NCBI RefSeq assembly: GCF_902148845.1
Contig: NC_043754.1
Coordinates: forward strand, 23,340,431 to 23,404,430
From: Salarias fasciatus
Taxonomy: Eukaryota > Chordata > Actinopteri > Blenniiformes > Blenniidae
Reading direction: 5' to 3'
DNA: 64,000 nucleotides
A program made the position numbers and the translations under genes. Position 1 is the stretch's first letter, and the number at the start of each line of letters is the position of its first letter. The notes under the pieces were generated by a model. It searched no databases. It saw only the letters and a program-made list of their open reading frames with translations, and was not told where the DNA came from. Shown here piece by piece: positions 34,040-46,844 of this stretch.

Positions 34040-36555
34040 AATGTGGATTGGGTGGCAGTCGACGGCAGGGTGCCCGGCGACCCAATTCCCCTTACACAGA
34101 GACTGGCTCTAGGGACATGAGATGTCATCTCGTTGTGGGGGAAGGAGCCCGAGCTTGTGAGGGAGGTTGAGAGGCACTGGCTAGATATAGTTGGGCTCAC
34201 CTCCACACATAGCCTGGGCTCTGGAACTCAACCTCTCGGGGGGGGGCTCGACTCGCAGGTCGATGATCAACTTTGTTGTTGTGTCATCTGACCTCCAGCT
34301 GCCTGTTTTGGACACTCGGGTGAAGAGAGGGGCAGAGCTGTCGACCGATCACCACCTGTTGGTGAGTTGGATTCACTGGCAGAGGAGGAAACCGGACAGA
34401 CTTGGCAGACCCAAACGCGTTGTGAGGGTCTGCTGGGAACGTCTGGTGGAACCCTCTGTGAGCAGGGATTTCAACTCCCACCTCCGGGAGAGCTTTTCTC
34501 ATGTCCCGAGGGAGGTTGGGGACATTGAGTCCGAGTGGACCATGTTCTCTACCTCCATTGTCGAAGCAGCTGCCTGTAGCTGTGGTCATAAGGTCTCAAG
34601 TGCCTGTCGTGGCAGCAACCCCCGAACCCGGTGGTGGACACTGGAAGTAAGGGATGCTGTCAAGCTGAAGAAGGAGTCCTATCGAGCCTTGTTGGCTCGT
34701 GGGACTCTAGAAGCAGCTGACAGGTACCGGCAGGCCAAGCGAACTGCAGCCCGAGCGGTTGTGGAGGCAAAAACTCAGGTCTGGGAGGAGTTCGGGGAGG
34801 ACATGGAGGAGGACTATCGGTCGACCTCGAAGAAATTCTGGCAAACCGTCCGGCGCCTCAGGAGGGGAAAGCAGGTCTCCGCCAACGCTCTTTACAGTGG
34901 AGGTGGGGAGCTGCTGACCTCAACTGGGGATATTATAGGACAGTGGAAGGAATACTCCGAGGACCTCCTCGATCCCGTCACCAAGTCTTCTGTGGAGTAA
35001 GCAGAGGCTGAGGTCCAAGAGGTGGACTCGTCCATCACCCAAGCTGAAGTCACTGAGGTAGTCGGTAAGCTCCTCGGTGGCAAGGCACCGGGGGTGGATG
35101 AGATTTGCCCCGAGTACCTTAAGTCTCTGGATGTGCAGGGACTGTCTTGGTTGACACGTCTCTGCAACATCACGTGTTGGTCGGGGACAGTGCCTCTGGA
35201 TTGGCAGACCGGGTTGGTGGTTCCCCTTTTCAAAAAGGGGGACCGGAGGATGTGCTCCTACTATAGGGGGATCACACTCCTCAGCCTTCCTGGGAAAGTC
35301 TATTCCAGGGTACTGGAGAGGAGGGTTCAACCAATAGTTGAACCTCAGATTCAGGAGGAACAATGCGGTTTTCGTCCTGGTCGCAAAACACTGGACCAGT
35401 TCTATATCCTCCATAGGGTGCTCGAGGGTTCGTGGGAGTTTGCCCAACCAGTCCACATGTGTTTTGTGGACTTGGAGAAGGCATTCGACCGTGTCCCTCA
35501 TGGTGTCTTGTGGGGGGTGCTCAGGGAATACGGAGTCCGGGGCCCCCTGTTAAGGGCCGCCCGGTCTCTGTATGACCGGAGTAGGAGTCTGGTCTGCATT
35601 GCCGGCAGTAAGTCGGACCTGTTCCCCGTGCATTTTGGACTCCGGCAGGGCTGCCCTTTGTCACCGGTTCTCTTCATAATCTTTATGGACAGAATTCCTA
35701 GGTGCAGCCAGGGGCCGGAGGGGGTCCGGTTCGGGAACCACAGGATTTCATCTCTGCTTTTTGCATATGATGTTGTCCTGTTGGCTTCATCGAACACGGA
35801 CCTGCAGCATGCACTGGGGCGGTTTGCAGCCGAATGTGAAGCGACAGGGATGAGGATCAGCACCTCCAAATCTGAGGCAAAGGTCCTTGACCGGAAGAAG
35901 GTGGCTTTCCCCCTCCAGGTTGGTGGCGAGACTCTGGCCCAAGTGGAGGAGTTTAAGTATCTTGGGGTCTTGTTCAGGAGTGGGGGATGGATGGAGCGTG
36001 CAATTGAAAGGCAGATCGGTGCAGCGTCTGCAGTGATGCGATCGTTGTATCACTCCGTTGTGGTGAAGAGGGATTTACCGGTCAGTCTACGTTCCCACCC
36101 TCACCTATGGTCATGAGCTTTGGGTCATGACCGAAAGGACAAGATCCCGGATACAAGCAGCCGAAATGAGCTTCCTCCGTAGGGTGGCTGGGCGCTCCCT
36201 TAGAGATAGGGTGAAGAGATCAGTCACTAGAGAGGAGCTCGGAGTCGAGCCACTACTCCTCCACATCGAGAGGAGTCAGCTGAGGTGGCTTGCCCACCTC
36301 TTTAGGAAGCCTCCTGGATGCCTCCCTGGGGAGGTGTTCTGGGCATGTCCCACCGGGAGGAGACCCCGGGGAACACCTAGGACACGCTGGAGAGACTATG
36401 TCTCTCGGCTGTCCTGGGAACACCTTGAGATCCTCCCGGAAGAGCTGGAGGAAGTGTCTGGGGACAGGGAAGTCTGGGCATCTCTGCTTAGACTGCTGCT
36501 CCCATGACCTGGTCCGGGATAAGTAGTGGAAAATGGATGGATGGATGGATTTATG
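34040..36555 (+). mobile_element. Non-LTR LINE with RT, endonuclease mostly deleted
   Basis: A short 5' segment (34040-34235) is joined directly to the end of the endonuclease (VDDQLCCCVI-type region near 34258, then HHLLVSWIHWQRRKPDRLGR). A linker and RT follow, with a 3' tail of GGATGGATGG units at about 36532-36552. The jump at about 34236-34250 removes nearly all of the endonuclease. The family is the abundant fish LINE with a (GGAT)n tail; I do not assign the clade. Confidence 0.75.
34257..36507 (+). pseudogene. Broken LINE ORF with reverse transcriptase
   Basis: The frame runs to a TAA at about 34998, resumes in the same frame from 35001 through RT blocks ([82 protein letters not shown]), and shifts frame near 36075, where roughly 30 bases are missing against the usual KLSIYRSVYVPTLTYGHE stretch. 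It ends at 36507 with the usual LRWLAHLFRKPPG and TGRRPRGTPRTRWRDYV C-terminus. The catalytic F-A-D-D box reads FAYD, with Tyr coded at 35766-35768, so the RT would be inactive even apart from the stop and the frameshift. Confidence 0.8.
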
Positions 36556-38198
36556 TGAAATGTCAGAGTCTGGTCAAGTCAACACAGTTGTACAAACTAG
36601 TAATGGAGACCAGAACATGTTCTGGAACCGGGCGTTTTATGTTTATTTTCACTCTGAATATCGTAATTTTCGAATGGGTTTCAATTAGGGATGTTCAATA
36701 CCACTTTTTTTCAGACCAATACCAAGTACAAGTACTTCATCTTCAGTACTCACAATACCGATACTCATTCTGATACTTTTGATACATAAGATTTAAAATA
36801 ATGCAATGACAGATCATTTTTGAAAAATGACTTATTTCTAAAGAAAAGGCAGCAAAGCCACTATGTTATGTCACAGTCCACAATAATAGTCTGGAAAATA
36901 AAACAAACAATTCTTTGAGTTTTATACTTTTTTAAATGAAATTAAGTGCGAGAGAAAACAATTTCTGTGTTTTAAGTTTTTTTAAATGAACTGTCGTGCA
37001 AGATGTAAACAAACAACTCTAAATTATACACTTTTTTAAATTAACTTATTTTTACATTTTATAAATTAAATAAAGTGCAAGATAAAACAGTTTTCTCTGA
37101 GTTTTACACTTTACATCAACTAAAGTTTTTAAATGTACTCATTTTAATGATTTTTTATGAACTGAAATCAAAGATAGAACAACCCCTAACTTTAAAGAGT
37201 TGCTCTAAGAGTTGCTTGTGTTATTTGTACTGCTCTCGTATCCTTTGTTCAGGTGCTTAACGAATATTAGTTGTGCATATTTCATGTCTCTGTTAAGTGA
37301 AAACAAGGAGACTGTGAAGTTAATTTTGTTTATTTTTGTCATTGTCTCAAAACTGATTTGTGAAAACAGGTGTATCATAATAAACACACTTCCTGAGGAG
37401 CAACGGTCCTCCCTCCTTGTGTCCTGACTGATACCCATCGTGGATGCTGAATCATCCTGAAAGAAACTCCCCTAATCCTATATCTCTATTGCACAAATAC
37501 ACATTTCTATCAGTGAACAAACTCACATGAAACCAAAATATACAATTAAAATACATTTACCGTGTTCTTTCTGGCCAAACATTCAGGAGTGGTTGGTCCA
37601 TTTTTACAGTGTTTTCTCCAGAGAGGTTTTCCCGTGTCTCTGCAGTCTCATTCTCTCCTTCCTCTTTTTCGCCATGGAAGTATATATCCCCACACTTTGC
37701 ATTACGAACATGCTGACAGTGTGCACACATCATTCTCTCTTAAGCCACAAGAGGTGAGTGGTGTAACAGAGTTTACATCTCTTTAAACCTAAAATACAGA
37801 TAATATTCACAAATGAAGGCAAAAAAGAAAGTTGTTTTTGTGCATGTGTGTTTTGTGTTCTTTATGGTAGGGATGGGAATAATAATAAAACTGAGCCTTC
37901 TATGTTTGTTGAAAATGTATGTTTAATTTGAATTGCTCAATAAAAAAAGGGGGGGAAAAAGTAACCAAAAATCAACCTCTTAACTGTTGACCTTCATGTC
38001 ATACCAAGGCGCAAAATTCCCTATAAAATGGCGATTGAGATCGAATCTCCACCGGTTTAGGTGCCATATAAGTAGGTCCTTACCGCTTGGTGGCTTTTTT
38101 TATCATGACATAAAGAAATTTTGAAGAAACAAACTACCGTGAAACCACTAGCGTGTAGCACCCGGAATTAAAGCGCAGCATGTTTCCGCACAAGAGAG
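36556..38198. other. No gene; one truncated hAT MITE end
   Basis: At 36686 a TAGGGATGTTCAATACCA motif starts a hAT-type MITE with GATACT-rich sequence, but the opposite end is not found. Several AT-rich tracts follow. No exon or RNA gene is recognised. Confidence 0.4.
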
Positions 38199-38201
38199 TA
38201 A

Positions 38202-38606
38202 CGGCCCGAACGCACTGGACGCGGAAGCGTAGCGCCGCGCACGGCGCTTCTGATCGCCTTCCATGTTAACCTATCTGACCGGCCGCACACAACGCGCAGC
38301 GGAACGCTGCGCGCGCCGCGGCTCGCGCTCTGCAGCGCGCCCGCTCCGCTTCGTTCTATTTTTCACGCGAGCCGCGAGCGCCAGGAGCGCCATATGTCAA
38401 GCTAGATCAAGCAGATCGGACCAGACAGGAAGTCGGAAACAGAAAAGACAAGAGAATCCGGTCAATTTTCAAAATAAAATAAATGAAATGACGATTAGTT
38501 ACGGACGGTGTTGCTCGTCCGTCTATAATTTGTCACTTGGGTCTAATCACAAGAGAGATGGACATACAAACAGAAATACGCACGTACGCACCCAATTAAA
38601 CAACCG

Positions 38607-38658
<52 letters not shown>

Positions 38659-38939
38659 GACAGACATTCACGTGATGCAGAAAAAAAGAGGACAGGAGGA
38701 GAAAAAGTCTCTCCACAGGTCATCAAAACACACACATCCACACTGTCAGAGCGAGACAGGGGGGAAAACGTGAAAACCGAGAGCAGACGAATCCAGCCGA
38801 GTGCAGCCGATGTGTGGCCGGTGCGGAGAGCGCAGGCAGCAGATACGCCTCCAGTGCGAACAGCCAAGCGCCGGCGCGGAGACGCGCGCGGCGTACGCGG
38901 CGCCTCCGCTACGCTTCCGCGTCCAGTGCGTTCCCGGCG
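38202..38939. mobile_element. PIF/Harbinger-type MITE
   Basis: Ends CGGCCCGAACGCACTGGACG (left) and CGCCGGGAACGCACTGGACG (right, reversed), both continuing CGGAAGCGTAGCG. TAA flanks at 38199-38201 and 38940-38942. The body contains a (CA)n run at 38611-38656. The 241-codon open frame through it is GC-rich repeat sequence rather than a protein. Confidence 0.75.
38611..38656. repeat. (CA)n microsatellite
   Basis: A pure CA run inside the Harbinger-type MITE at 38202-38939. Confidence 0.95.
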
Positions 38940-39169
38940 TAAGCCGCACGGACATGTCGGAGCAAGCAGATGGAGCACAGCACAGTGAAACGATGCAAGC
39001 TGCGTTCACACTGCCAAATGCTTTCCGTGATTTTGCGTCACAATATAATTGAAAACAAATGGGAACGTGCGTTCCACCAGTGGCAAGACGCGGACGTGTC
39101 GGACGCGGCACGTTGTTGCGACGCAGACGCGTTTTCGCGGGGTGTTAAATGAAGAAAATGCCGGTGAAA

Positions 39170-39886
<717 letters not shown>

Positions 39887-40499
39887 GCATACCTGCAACA
39901 AAATAAATAAAAATCATTTTATAAATTTGCAACTTAGGGTGGGCCATATAGCATAAGAAGATCCCAGACACAGTGCAGCAAATAGATATAAACAGAACTA
40001 ACGAAGCACAACAAAACACAACAGTTTAATTTAAAAATTATTGTTGGATTCTGTTTTTGATCAGCATTTTACAAAATTGAAAATTTTGCACCTGTTAAAA
40101 CTTGTGAGGACCTGTTAAAATTTTCTGAGGACCTGCTGAAAAAATGTGGAGGGCCTGTTGAAATTTTGACGAATTTCATGCCCTGCATACTCATGTCATA
40201 CTCATGTTGTACAAGTTTCTGAACTGGTCACTCAAGAGAGGACACTTGCTTCAAGGGTTCAGCCTTCTTTCCCAAATTTCTTTGTCTTATCTGTATTTTA
40301 ACCTTTCACACCAAACCAGTGACACTCACTATTTTTTTCACAAAAACCACATTGGTAAAGCAAAGTCAAGAGGAGAGCCACTCTTGCGACAGCCAACAAC
40401 ATATCAAGTCACAGCTGAGCATTTCCCACATATAAATTGGTCATCCCACAAAAAATAAACAACACAGCCAATAAATTTTCAATTCAGACATTTACCTTA

Positions 40500-41510
40500 A
40501 TACTGGGATGAGCAGAAGCTGGCATGCAAGTCCTTGACTTTCTTGATGTTGTATTTGTAGTTTGTTGTTGCAATCATGGTGAGGCATTCAAGATGAGCAT
40601 GGGTCAGTCTGTTTCTCTGTTTCCTCTTGATGGTATTCATGCTTGAAAATGTTGATGCTGATGAAGAAAGACATCACTTTCTGTAAAAGTGGTTTCAAAG
40701 TGGGAAAGTCTGCTTGAGAAACCAAGCTCCAGAAGTGGTCAACACCTGATCTGAGTTCAACTTGGAGAATGTCATTTGTTTGCAGCTCAATTATTTCATT
40801 CTCCAGACCAGCACGATTATCAGAGCAGAGTTGTGTGTTGGTTGGAGTGAGAGAGGATACATCCACATGGAAAATCTCCTTGTGTTCAGCCACATCTTTG
40901 AATCTGGATTCAAACTCGCCCTTCGGCTCCTCCAAAAGCAAGGTGCTGCACGCAGGTCAGCCAACACCTGGTCACGTATGTCCTTTCCGATGTCCTTCAT
41001 CCTTCTCATTATTGTTGAATCAGACAACTGTAATCGTTTTATTTGTTTAAGGATCGCATCCTTGTTGTCTGTGAACAGTATTTCTGCTGAAGCCAAAAAG
41101 CAGTCTTTTACTGTTTCTGAGTCTGAGAAAGGTTTTTTGGCTCGCACCAAAATCCATGCGATCTCAAAAGATGCCTCTGTTAAACGCTCTGCAGCAGAGG
41201 TTGTCCTGTGGATAAGATTTTACTGCTCACAGAGTGAATTGGTGAGCTGTGTTATTTTCCTCTTTCTGAGTTCACTGTGACGCTGATAACTTTCATTGAA
41301 TTTTGGAAGCGCAGTTTTGAAATGACGCTCCAAGTTGCTCCGTTTGAAACCAATGTGGGTTTGTTTGCATATTAAGCACAGAGGGTTCATGCCATGAAGA
41401 ACAAATAAAAATTTGTCAGTCCATTTCTCTTGAAATTTCCTGTGCTCATCATGTATGCCTCGTACCTTTCGTTTTTCACTCGGGACACCTGACATTTGTC
41501 CACTCATCCC
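40500..41510 (-). pseudogene. hAT transposase remnant (GTF2IRD2/ZBED-like)
   Basis: On the minus strand an N-terminal part (MSGQMSGVPSEKRKVRGIHD, then FLFVLHGMNPLCLICKQTH and SNLERHFKT, 41220-41507) carries a BED/THAP-like C2H2 pattern. Next come AKKPFSDSETVKDC and LQLSDSTIMRRMKDIGKDIR (40990-41150). The frame then jumps to the C-terminal part EFESRFKDVAEHKEIFHVDV (40588-40941), ending in a stop. The central catalytic segment and the dimerisation (hATC) end are missing. This pattern is known from hAT-derived GTF2IRD2/SCAND3-type proteins; here it is a deleted copy. Confidence 0.65.
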
Positions 41511-42002
41511 CTCACCTGCGTCTTCATGTTGATTTTAATTTGCTGCTTCCTCAGCCTCGTTATCCTCATTATTCCATGCAACGCCGTGCGTCTGTCCGTC
41601 TGGTTTTTGTCCTGGTTTTTGTCCCTTTTTAATTACAAACCGATCAATTTTGCGTTATTGTCGTCACTGAGCTACAGTGACCCACAAGCATGTGCTGCTG
41701 TCAAGTGTGGCAGTGCCGTAAACGGGCTGGTTGCCAGTTTTGACACTGCCCCCCTTTGAAAAACAACATTAACTGAGGTGAAGTGTTGCAGCCAAATCAA
41801 TGCTAGTTTGTCCAGCAGCATTAATGGTATTTTCTTTGATCCAGGTGTAATCGGCTTGCTGAGCCACTGCTGCTTTGTCTTCAGTTGTTTTGTCTCCAGC
41901 TGCTTGTTTTCACCACCTCCAATCTGAATAATGACATCAGCCTGTACCACTACGGTGATCCGGCGTCTGCACCGCATCCACGACACAGAGCAACCTGGTT
42001 GT

Positions 42003-42070
42003 CCCATAGATAGTAAGTACAATGGATGGACCTTTTGTGATGTCACCCATAGCCTTCCGTAATCCCATTC
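42003..42070. repeat. Dispersed repeat, copy 2
   Basis: CATAGATAGTAAGTACAATG followed by TTGTGATGTCACCCATA matches the segment at 33795. Confidence 0.4.
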
Positions 42071-42297
42071 TGAAGACTTAAAGGGACTTAAGGCAAGATT
42101 TGTGAAAAACTACACATGCAATTCCACTTTATTCAATGCTAATGGGTCGTGAAGCATTGGAAACCTAAAATAACAGGCCAATCCGCGTATCTGTCTGTTG
42201 TCTTACACAGGCTGTGTGCCAAATAATTTGTTGCTGTTCGGGGTCCGAATTTCCCGCGCAATCGTGGGGATGTGACGTAAATTGACGCTGTATGCGC

Positions 42298-42474
42298 GTT
42301 GCATGTAATTACACCATAACTTGTATATAATTACACTACAACTTGCATGTAATTACACCGTAAATTGCATGTAATTACACCATAATGTGCATGTAATTAC
42401 ACTGTAACTCACATGTAATTACACTGTAATGTGCATATAATTACACTAACGCACATGTACTTACACCGTAAATC
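42298..42474. repeat. Minisatellite, left part (about 22-bp unit)
   Basis: About eight imperfect copies of a unit like GCATGTAATTACACCGTAA. The array is interrupted at 42475 by a hAT element and resumes at 43884. Confidence 0.8.
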
Positions 42475-43102
42475 CATAGGTGAAAGTAAGTCGGAACGCA
42501 CCGGAACGCCGTGCCGGTCAGAAATATACTGGCCTCTTCTACTGGAATGCCCCGGAACGCCTCTGAAAAGCAACTTTCACTCATGCATACAAAGCGAGCC
42601 CTTTCTTTTTTCAAGCAAATTTTACCGAAATAAGTGTAAAATTGATGAATACATAAAACTCATCTCCAGACTACATCTTCTGTGACGTGTTGAACAAGGT
42701 TAATGCGCCTGACGAGCACTGGAGCACTCGCTTACCGTGACAGGTTGCAGCTTGTAGCGGCAGTCTCTCGCTGTAGCGTAACGTTAATCCAAAGTCCACT
42801 GTTGTGTGTTTCTTGCAGACAACAGAGTAGTCATTTTTGCAAAATAAACAAAACATAATTCCACAAGTAATAAATTGTGAGGGTTCACGTGTTGTAAAAT
42901 ATTCTCCATCTCTCTGTCATGCGAGCAGCATCACTCCTTCCACAAACAAGCACACGTGGAAGTGAGGTAAACTCAATGCGTTCTTTTCATTGGATGGCTG
43001 GTTGCCTAGGTGATGTAAGGACACTCCCCCCCGTCCCCGTCTCAAGAGACAACCAGGACAGGTCAAAAATGCAAAGAAAAATTAAAAAAACATTTAACTA
43101 AA

Positions 43103-43158
<56 letters not shown>

Positions 43159-43207
43159 TGTGTATATATATATATATATATACACACACAGTATATATAT
43201 ATATATA

Positions 43208-43275
<68 letters not shown>

Positions 43276-43883
43276 TGTGTATATATATATATATATTGTT
43301 GCGGCGGCAGGCGCCACTGGGGGCCGCCATACTGTTTGGTGCCGCAAGGCATCATGGGAGGGGATTGTTCGGGTCGTTTCAAGATGTATTTTGTGTTAAA
43401 ATGTGTTAAAATGTACTTCGTTTTGTTGTAGGTGTGTTAAGTTATTGTTTTTCTATGTGTTGATGCCGTTTTTCCGGTGTTTTTATGTTAAGTTTCATTT
43501 ACGTTATGTTGGACCAACAGTGAGAAGGGTCGATGTGAGAGTGATTTGGCCTCTGTGCCAGCATTGTTTGGTGTGAGTGATATGCTCCCAGTGTATATTA
43601 GTTGTTACAACAGTTAAAGCTTTGGATGAGCAAAACAGCAGCAGTCTGAAGAGGCTGTTGCCTCTGTCATGAAGAGGTCACCGCTGTCACAATATGTATT
43701 ATGTTTAAACATTCTAAACAACATTCAAACAATTAAAAAAGCATTATGCTTTCAAGGATGTCAAAAAAGAGCAGGATTTATCAATATCTGTCTTGTACGA
43801 TGCTCGCAGGCTTTGCGCACAAACTAAAACATTTTTTTGAGTTGCACAGTTCCTGCAAGAATCTTATCTTACTTTCACCCCTG
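42475..43883. mobile_element. hAT-type element inserted in the minisatellite
   Basis: Ends CATAGGTGAAAGTAAG (left) and CAGGGGTGAAAGTAAG (right, reversed). The flanking 8-mers CGTAAATC (42467-42474) and CGTGAATC (43884-43891) differ at one base. The body has no transposase and carries a long AT array at 43110-43297. Confidence 0.7.
43110..43297. repeat. (TA)n array with ACTGTGTA interruptions
   Basis: A long AT dinucleotide array with a few TACTGTGTA and CACACAGTA interruptions that themselves form an inverted pattern. It is likely cruciform-prone and unstable. Confidence 0.95.
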
Positions 43884-43934
43884 CGTGAATCACATGTAAT
43901 TACACTATAACGTGCATGTAATTACACCGTAACT
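43884..43934. repeat. Minisatellite, right part
   Basis: Two more units of the 42298 array (CACATGTAATTACACTATAA and GCATGTAATTACACCGTAAC). They continue it after the hAT insertion. Confidence 0.8.
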
Positions 43935-43954
43935 GCTGGGGGCATGGCGATCAT

Positions 43955-45075
43955 CCACTCCACTCCATTGACATTTGGATTGTGGAGCTAGGGTACGTCT
44001 GAGGCCAAGGCAATACAAACATTGTGTAGGGGGTGTTGGTTACTCCTTTGACTGACAGCGCTGTGGGAATTTATTTTAGTTTCAATATCCTTATTTTAAT
44101 ACTTGCTTGCTCACATATGATACTCAGGGAAAAATATCCCAATATAATATGCATTTAACTTTGTTTTGCAGCTGCTTTTGTATTTCTTTGTATTTCTTAA
44201 TGATTTGTAACCTTAGCCATGAAAAAAGCACATGAGGTCCCGGGAAGTTTTTCTCGTCTGAGCTCTTGCAGATAACACTTGAGGGAGTGAAGGACGGAGA
44301 CTGTCGGGGCGAGATAACCCGGGATGCGGAACCTGGGAGATCCACGTGCCTGGGAGAGAGGACGGGGCGGACGATGGAAAACTACCGAGAACCACTGTTT
44401 GAGAACCCCGCCTGCGAGCGAGGGATCAGAAATACACACACACAGTTTAGACATCGCCCTTTTTGCCTGCTGGACGCTACTTTCGGGTAGACCAGGGACT
44501 CAAAGACTAGAATTCCTTGTCAGGGAAACAACATCTTTTTGTAATAAATTCACACACTAAACAGCCAGAAGTTGTCAGGTCCTTATTGTACACCTTGATA
44601 TTGGGATCCAAAAAGGCTCTGTGGGATCGAGGCGTGATTGGAGGGGAAGCCTCGGCTGGAGCGGCCTCATGGAGACGGCCTGAAGATTCTACACCTCGAC
44701 AGCGCACATCAGCCAATCAGTGCTTCAAAACAAATACGACATAAAGTCACACGAAAGACATAAGAAAGACGAAAAACAAAACAGGACACAGGAAAAAGTC
44801 CTTTCCTGTTAGAAACTCAACCAGCGCAAGACTCCTCCTCTTGCTTGATTGTTGTAATACTTGGTATTTTGGCTATAATTTTACTTATTGCAGCTTTCAG
44901 ACGATGGTTAATGCTCATTTCCACTGGAATTCGCCAAACAAATTTGAAAAAAAAAAAAGCGGCAACACTGATTGGCTCGTTACTCACACTGCTCCATCGC
45001 TCCATCATATTCTGTTATTATTGCCTTGTCCCCAGACCCACCCTAGCTCCACAATCCAAATGTGGAGTGGGCGGG
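43955..45075. repeat. Inverted pair of a dispersed repeat with unassigned centre
   Basis: Sequence at about 43960-44010 (ATTTGGATTGTGGAGCTAGG) recurs reversed at about 45025-45065 (CCTAGCTCCACAATCCAAAT). Text on both sides is typical of one widespread fish repeat. The roughly 700 bp between (44100-44800) has no recognised gene; an AATAAA lies at about 44541. Confidence 0.45.
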
Positions 45076-45612
45076 GCTGGTTTATGAGGCTACATCTCCT
45101 CCTCACACATCCTCAGACCACTGACTGATCATCAACTCATCATAAAAGACTTTGCTGGTTGATGAAGTTCACTGGATGAGACTAGAGGCTGGAGCTCAGG
45201 TAATCAGGCTCTTTTCAATTCTCTGATTGAGTTTCTGTGGAAAGATAGGATTGAGAATTTCTTTGACAAGTTCTCAGTGTAGTATTTTCTTATTAATGTG
45301 TCAGTCTTTTGTGTCTTTTTCTGAAAAATGTCTGAAGTAGTCTGAATTCCAATTTTTGAACATTTATGCATTTTCATTTGAACTTTATTTGTTACTGTTT
45401 CTCCTGCAGTCGTAAATAATTAATTTAAGCTGAAATGGTGAAACTTGAATGATAGTGAGAGAAACTGAACAAGGCAGGAGGTCCCTCTGTCATAGCAGTA
45501 AAATATTTTGTAGCAGACAAGTCTGTCCGTCTGTCTGTCTGATAAAACAGCAAAAACTAAAGTCTTTCAAAGGATCTGTGCAGAGTGACACAGTCATGCG
45601 ATGTTGTAGAAG

Positions 45613-45617
45613 AAAAA
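45613..45617 (-). terminator. Pol III terminator of tRNA-Val(AAC)
   Basis: Five T on the minus strand, about 8 nt after the discriminator base. Confidence 0.7.
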
Positions 45618-45624
45618 CAGTATT

Positions 45625-45697
45625 TGTTTCCGCCCGGTCTCGAACCGGGGACCTTTCGCGTGTTAGGCGAACGTGATAACCACTACACTACGGAAAC
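45625..45697 (-). tRNA. tRNA-Val (AAC)
   Basis: A 73-nt cloverleaf: acceptor GTTTCCG/CGGAAAC plus A, D-arm TAGTGTAGTGGTTATCA, anticodon loop CTAACAC, T-arm GGTTCGAGACC. A T5 Pol III terminator lies just downstream on the minus strand (45613-45617). It appears functional. Confidence 0.95.
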
Positions 45698-45829
45698 AGC
45701 CATACGTCATTACGCAGCGGACAAGAGTGACGTCACTTGCAACGGCTCTCACTCTTCGTGTCCGTTACCCAGGAGGAAATTGGTGCAGTGGGCAGTCGAC
45801 ACTCGCCCCTTATAGATACTGTGTACAGC

Positions 45830-45902
45830 GTTTCCGTAGTGTAGTGGTTATCACGTTCGCCTCACACGCGAAAGGTCCCCGGTTCGAAACCGGGCGGAAA
45901 CA
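45830..45902 (+). tRNA. tRNA-Val (CAC)
   Basis: A 73-nt cloverleaf nearly identical to the inverted neighbour at 45625-45697, with anticodon loop CTCACAC. The T-arm is GGTTCGAAACC. No clear T4 run follows within about 20 nt, so termination may use a weaker signal. The two genes diverge from a 132-bp spacer. Confidence 0.93.
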
Positions 45903-46362
45903 CAGTGTTATTATTATATAAACTTCGTCTGATGTTTACCTTATATTGGAATAGGATAGGTAACTTCCAATAAATGTCTTTGATTCAGTGTCTTTGTTAC
46001 ACACGATTAACTTTCGATTTACAAACAACAAAGTCCACATTTTCTGCCCCTCCAGCTGTTCATGTGGAGACATTTCTTCCATGGAGCAGATACTGAGTGG
46101 AGCTATACTTTAAAGAAAGACAGTGAAAGGAGTTTCAGAGTTCCATGGACCTGTTCTCTGTGTACAGCTGTGGTTGTATTACAAACTCACAGCACCCCCT
46201 AGTGGTCCAACATGTAAACTGCAGCCTGTGTGAAGTTGTGGTTTGGTTGATGAAGCTCAGATCTGTCCATGACACTGTGGATCAGTTTTATCTGGAAAAT
46301 GTTTCTCCAGCTTTGCTGCTTCTCTCCTAATTCACTTTAATCTGCCGTAGATGAAATACACA

Positions 46363-46560
46363 TGTGGCTCGGTTAGTAGAATGGTCCTTTCACATTCAGA
46401 AGCTTGTTGGTTCGATTCTCCACATGCTGAAGCGTCCTCCACCAAATAGCTGACCCCCTACCTGCTCCCAGTGGATGTACAGAGTGCCTTGCATATGGTT
46501 GGGTGAGCGTGAACTGCAGTGTGAAAAACTTTAGGCTGTGAAAAAGTGAGTGAACAACTG
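46363..46560 (+). mobile_element. tRNA-derived SINE-like copy (degenerate)
   Basis: A tRNA-like head (GTGGCTCGGTTAGTAGAATG, then GGTTCGATTCTCCACATG) is followed by a body resembling the fish repeat in which a CATGTCGAAGTGTCC-type sequence follows the B box and GCCTTGCATGG lies further on. Boxes A and B are recognisable. The anticodon arm does not pair well, so it is not a tRNA gene. Confidence 0.5.
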
Positions 46561-46844
46561 TTGCCCAGTTAAAAGTTGAACTTGAACGTATTGATCAGAA
46601 TCAAAAACAGGTTTATTGCCAAATGCAGTTTTTACAACACTGGGAATCTGTTGTGGTGGTTGGTGCATCAATAAAATAGAAAACATAGAAAGACACATTT
46701 GCTGCGAACAAATGAAGAGCATGGCACAGAGGAGCTACGACTGGAGAGTACTGACTGATCAGCCGGACCTGTCTGTTGGATGACAGACCCATCAATTACT
46801 AATGTGAATTCACAGCAGTTGTTTAACAATGTCGGAGAAGAAAC

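Noticed and set aside
38263-38988. A 241-codon + strand open frame
   Set aside because: It runs through a GC-rich MITE and a CA microsatellite (poly His-Thr) and past the MITE end; no protein character.
43110-43297. Repeated units that might suggest a CRISPR-like array
   Set aside because: It is a plain TA dinucleotide array in an animal genome; no spacers.
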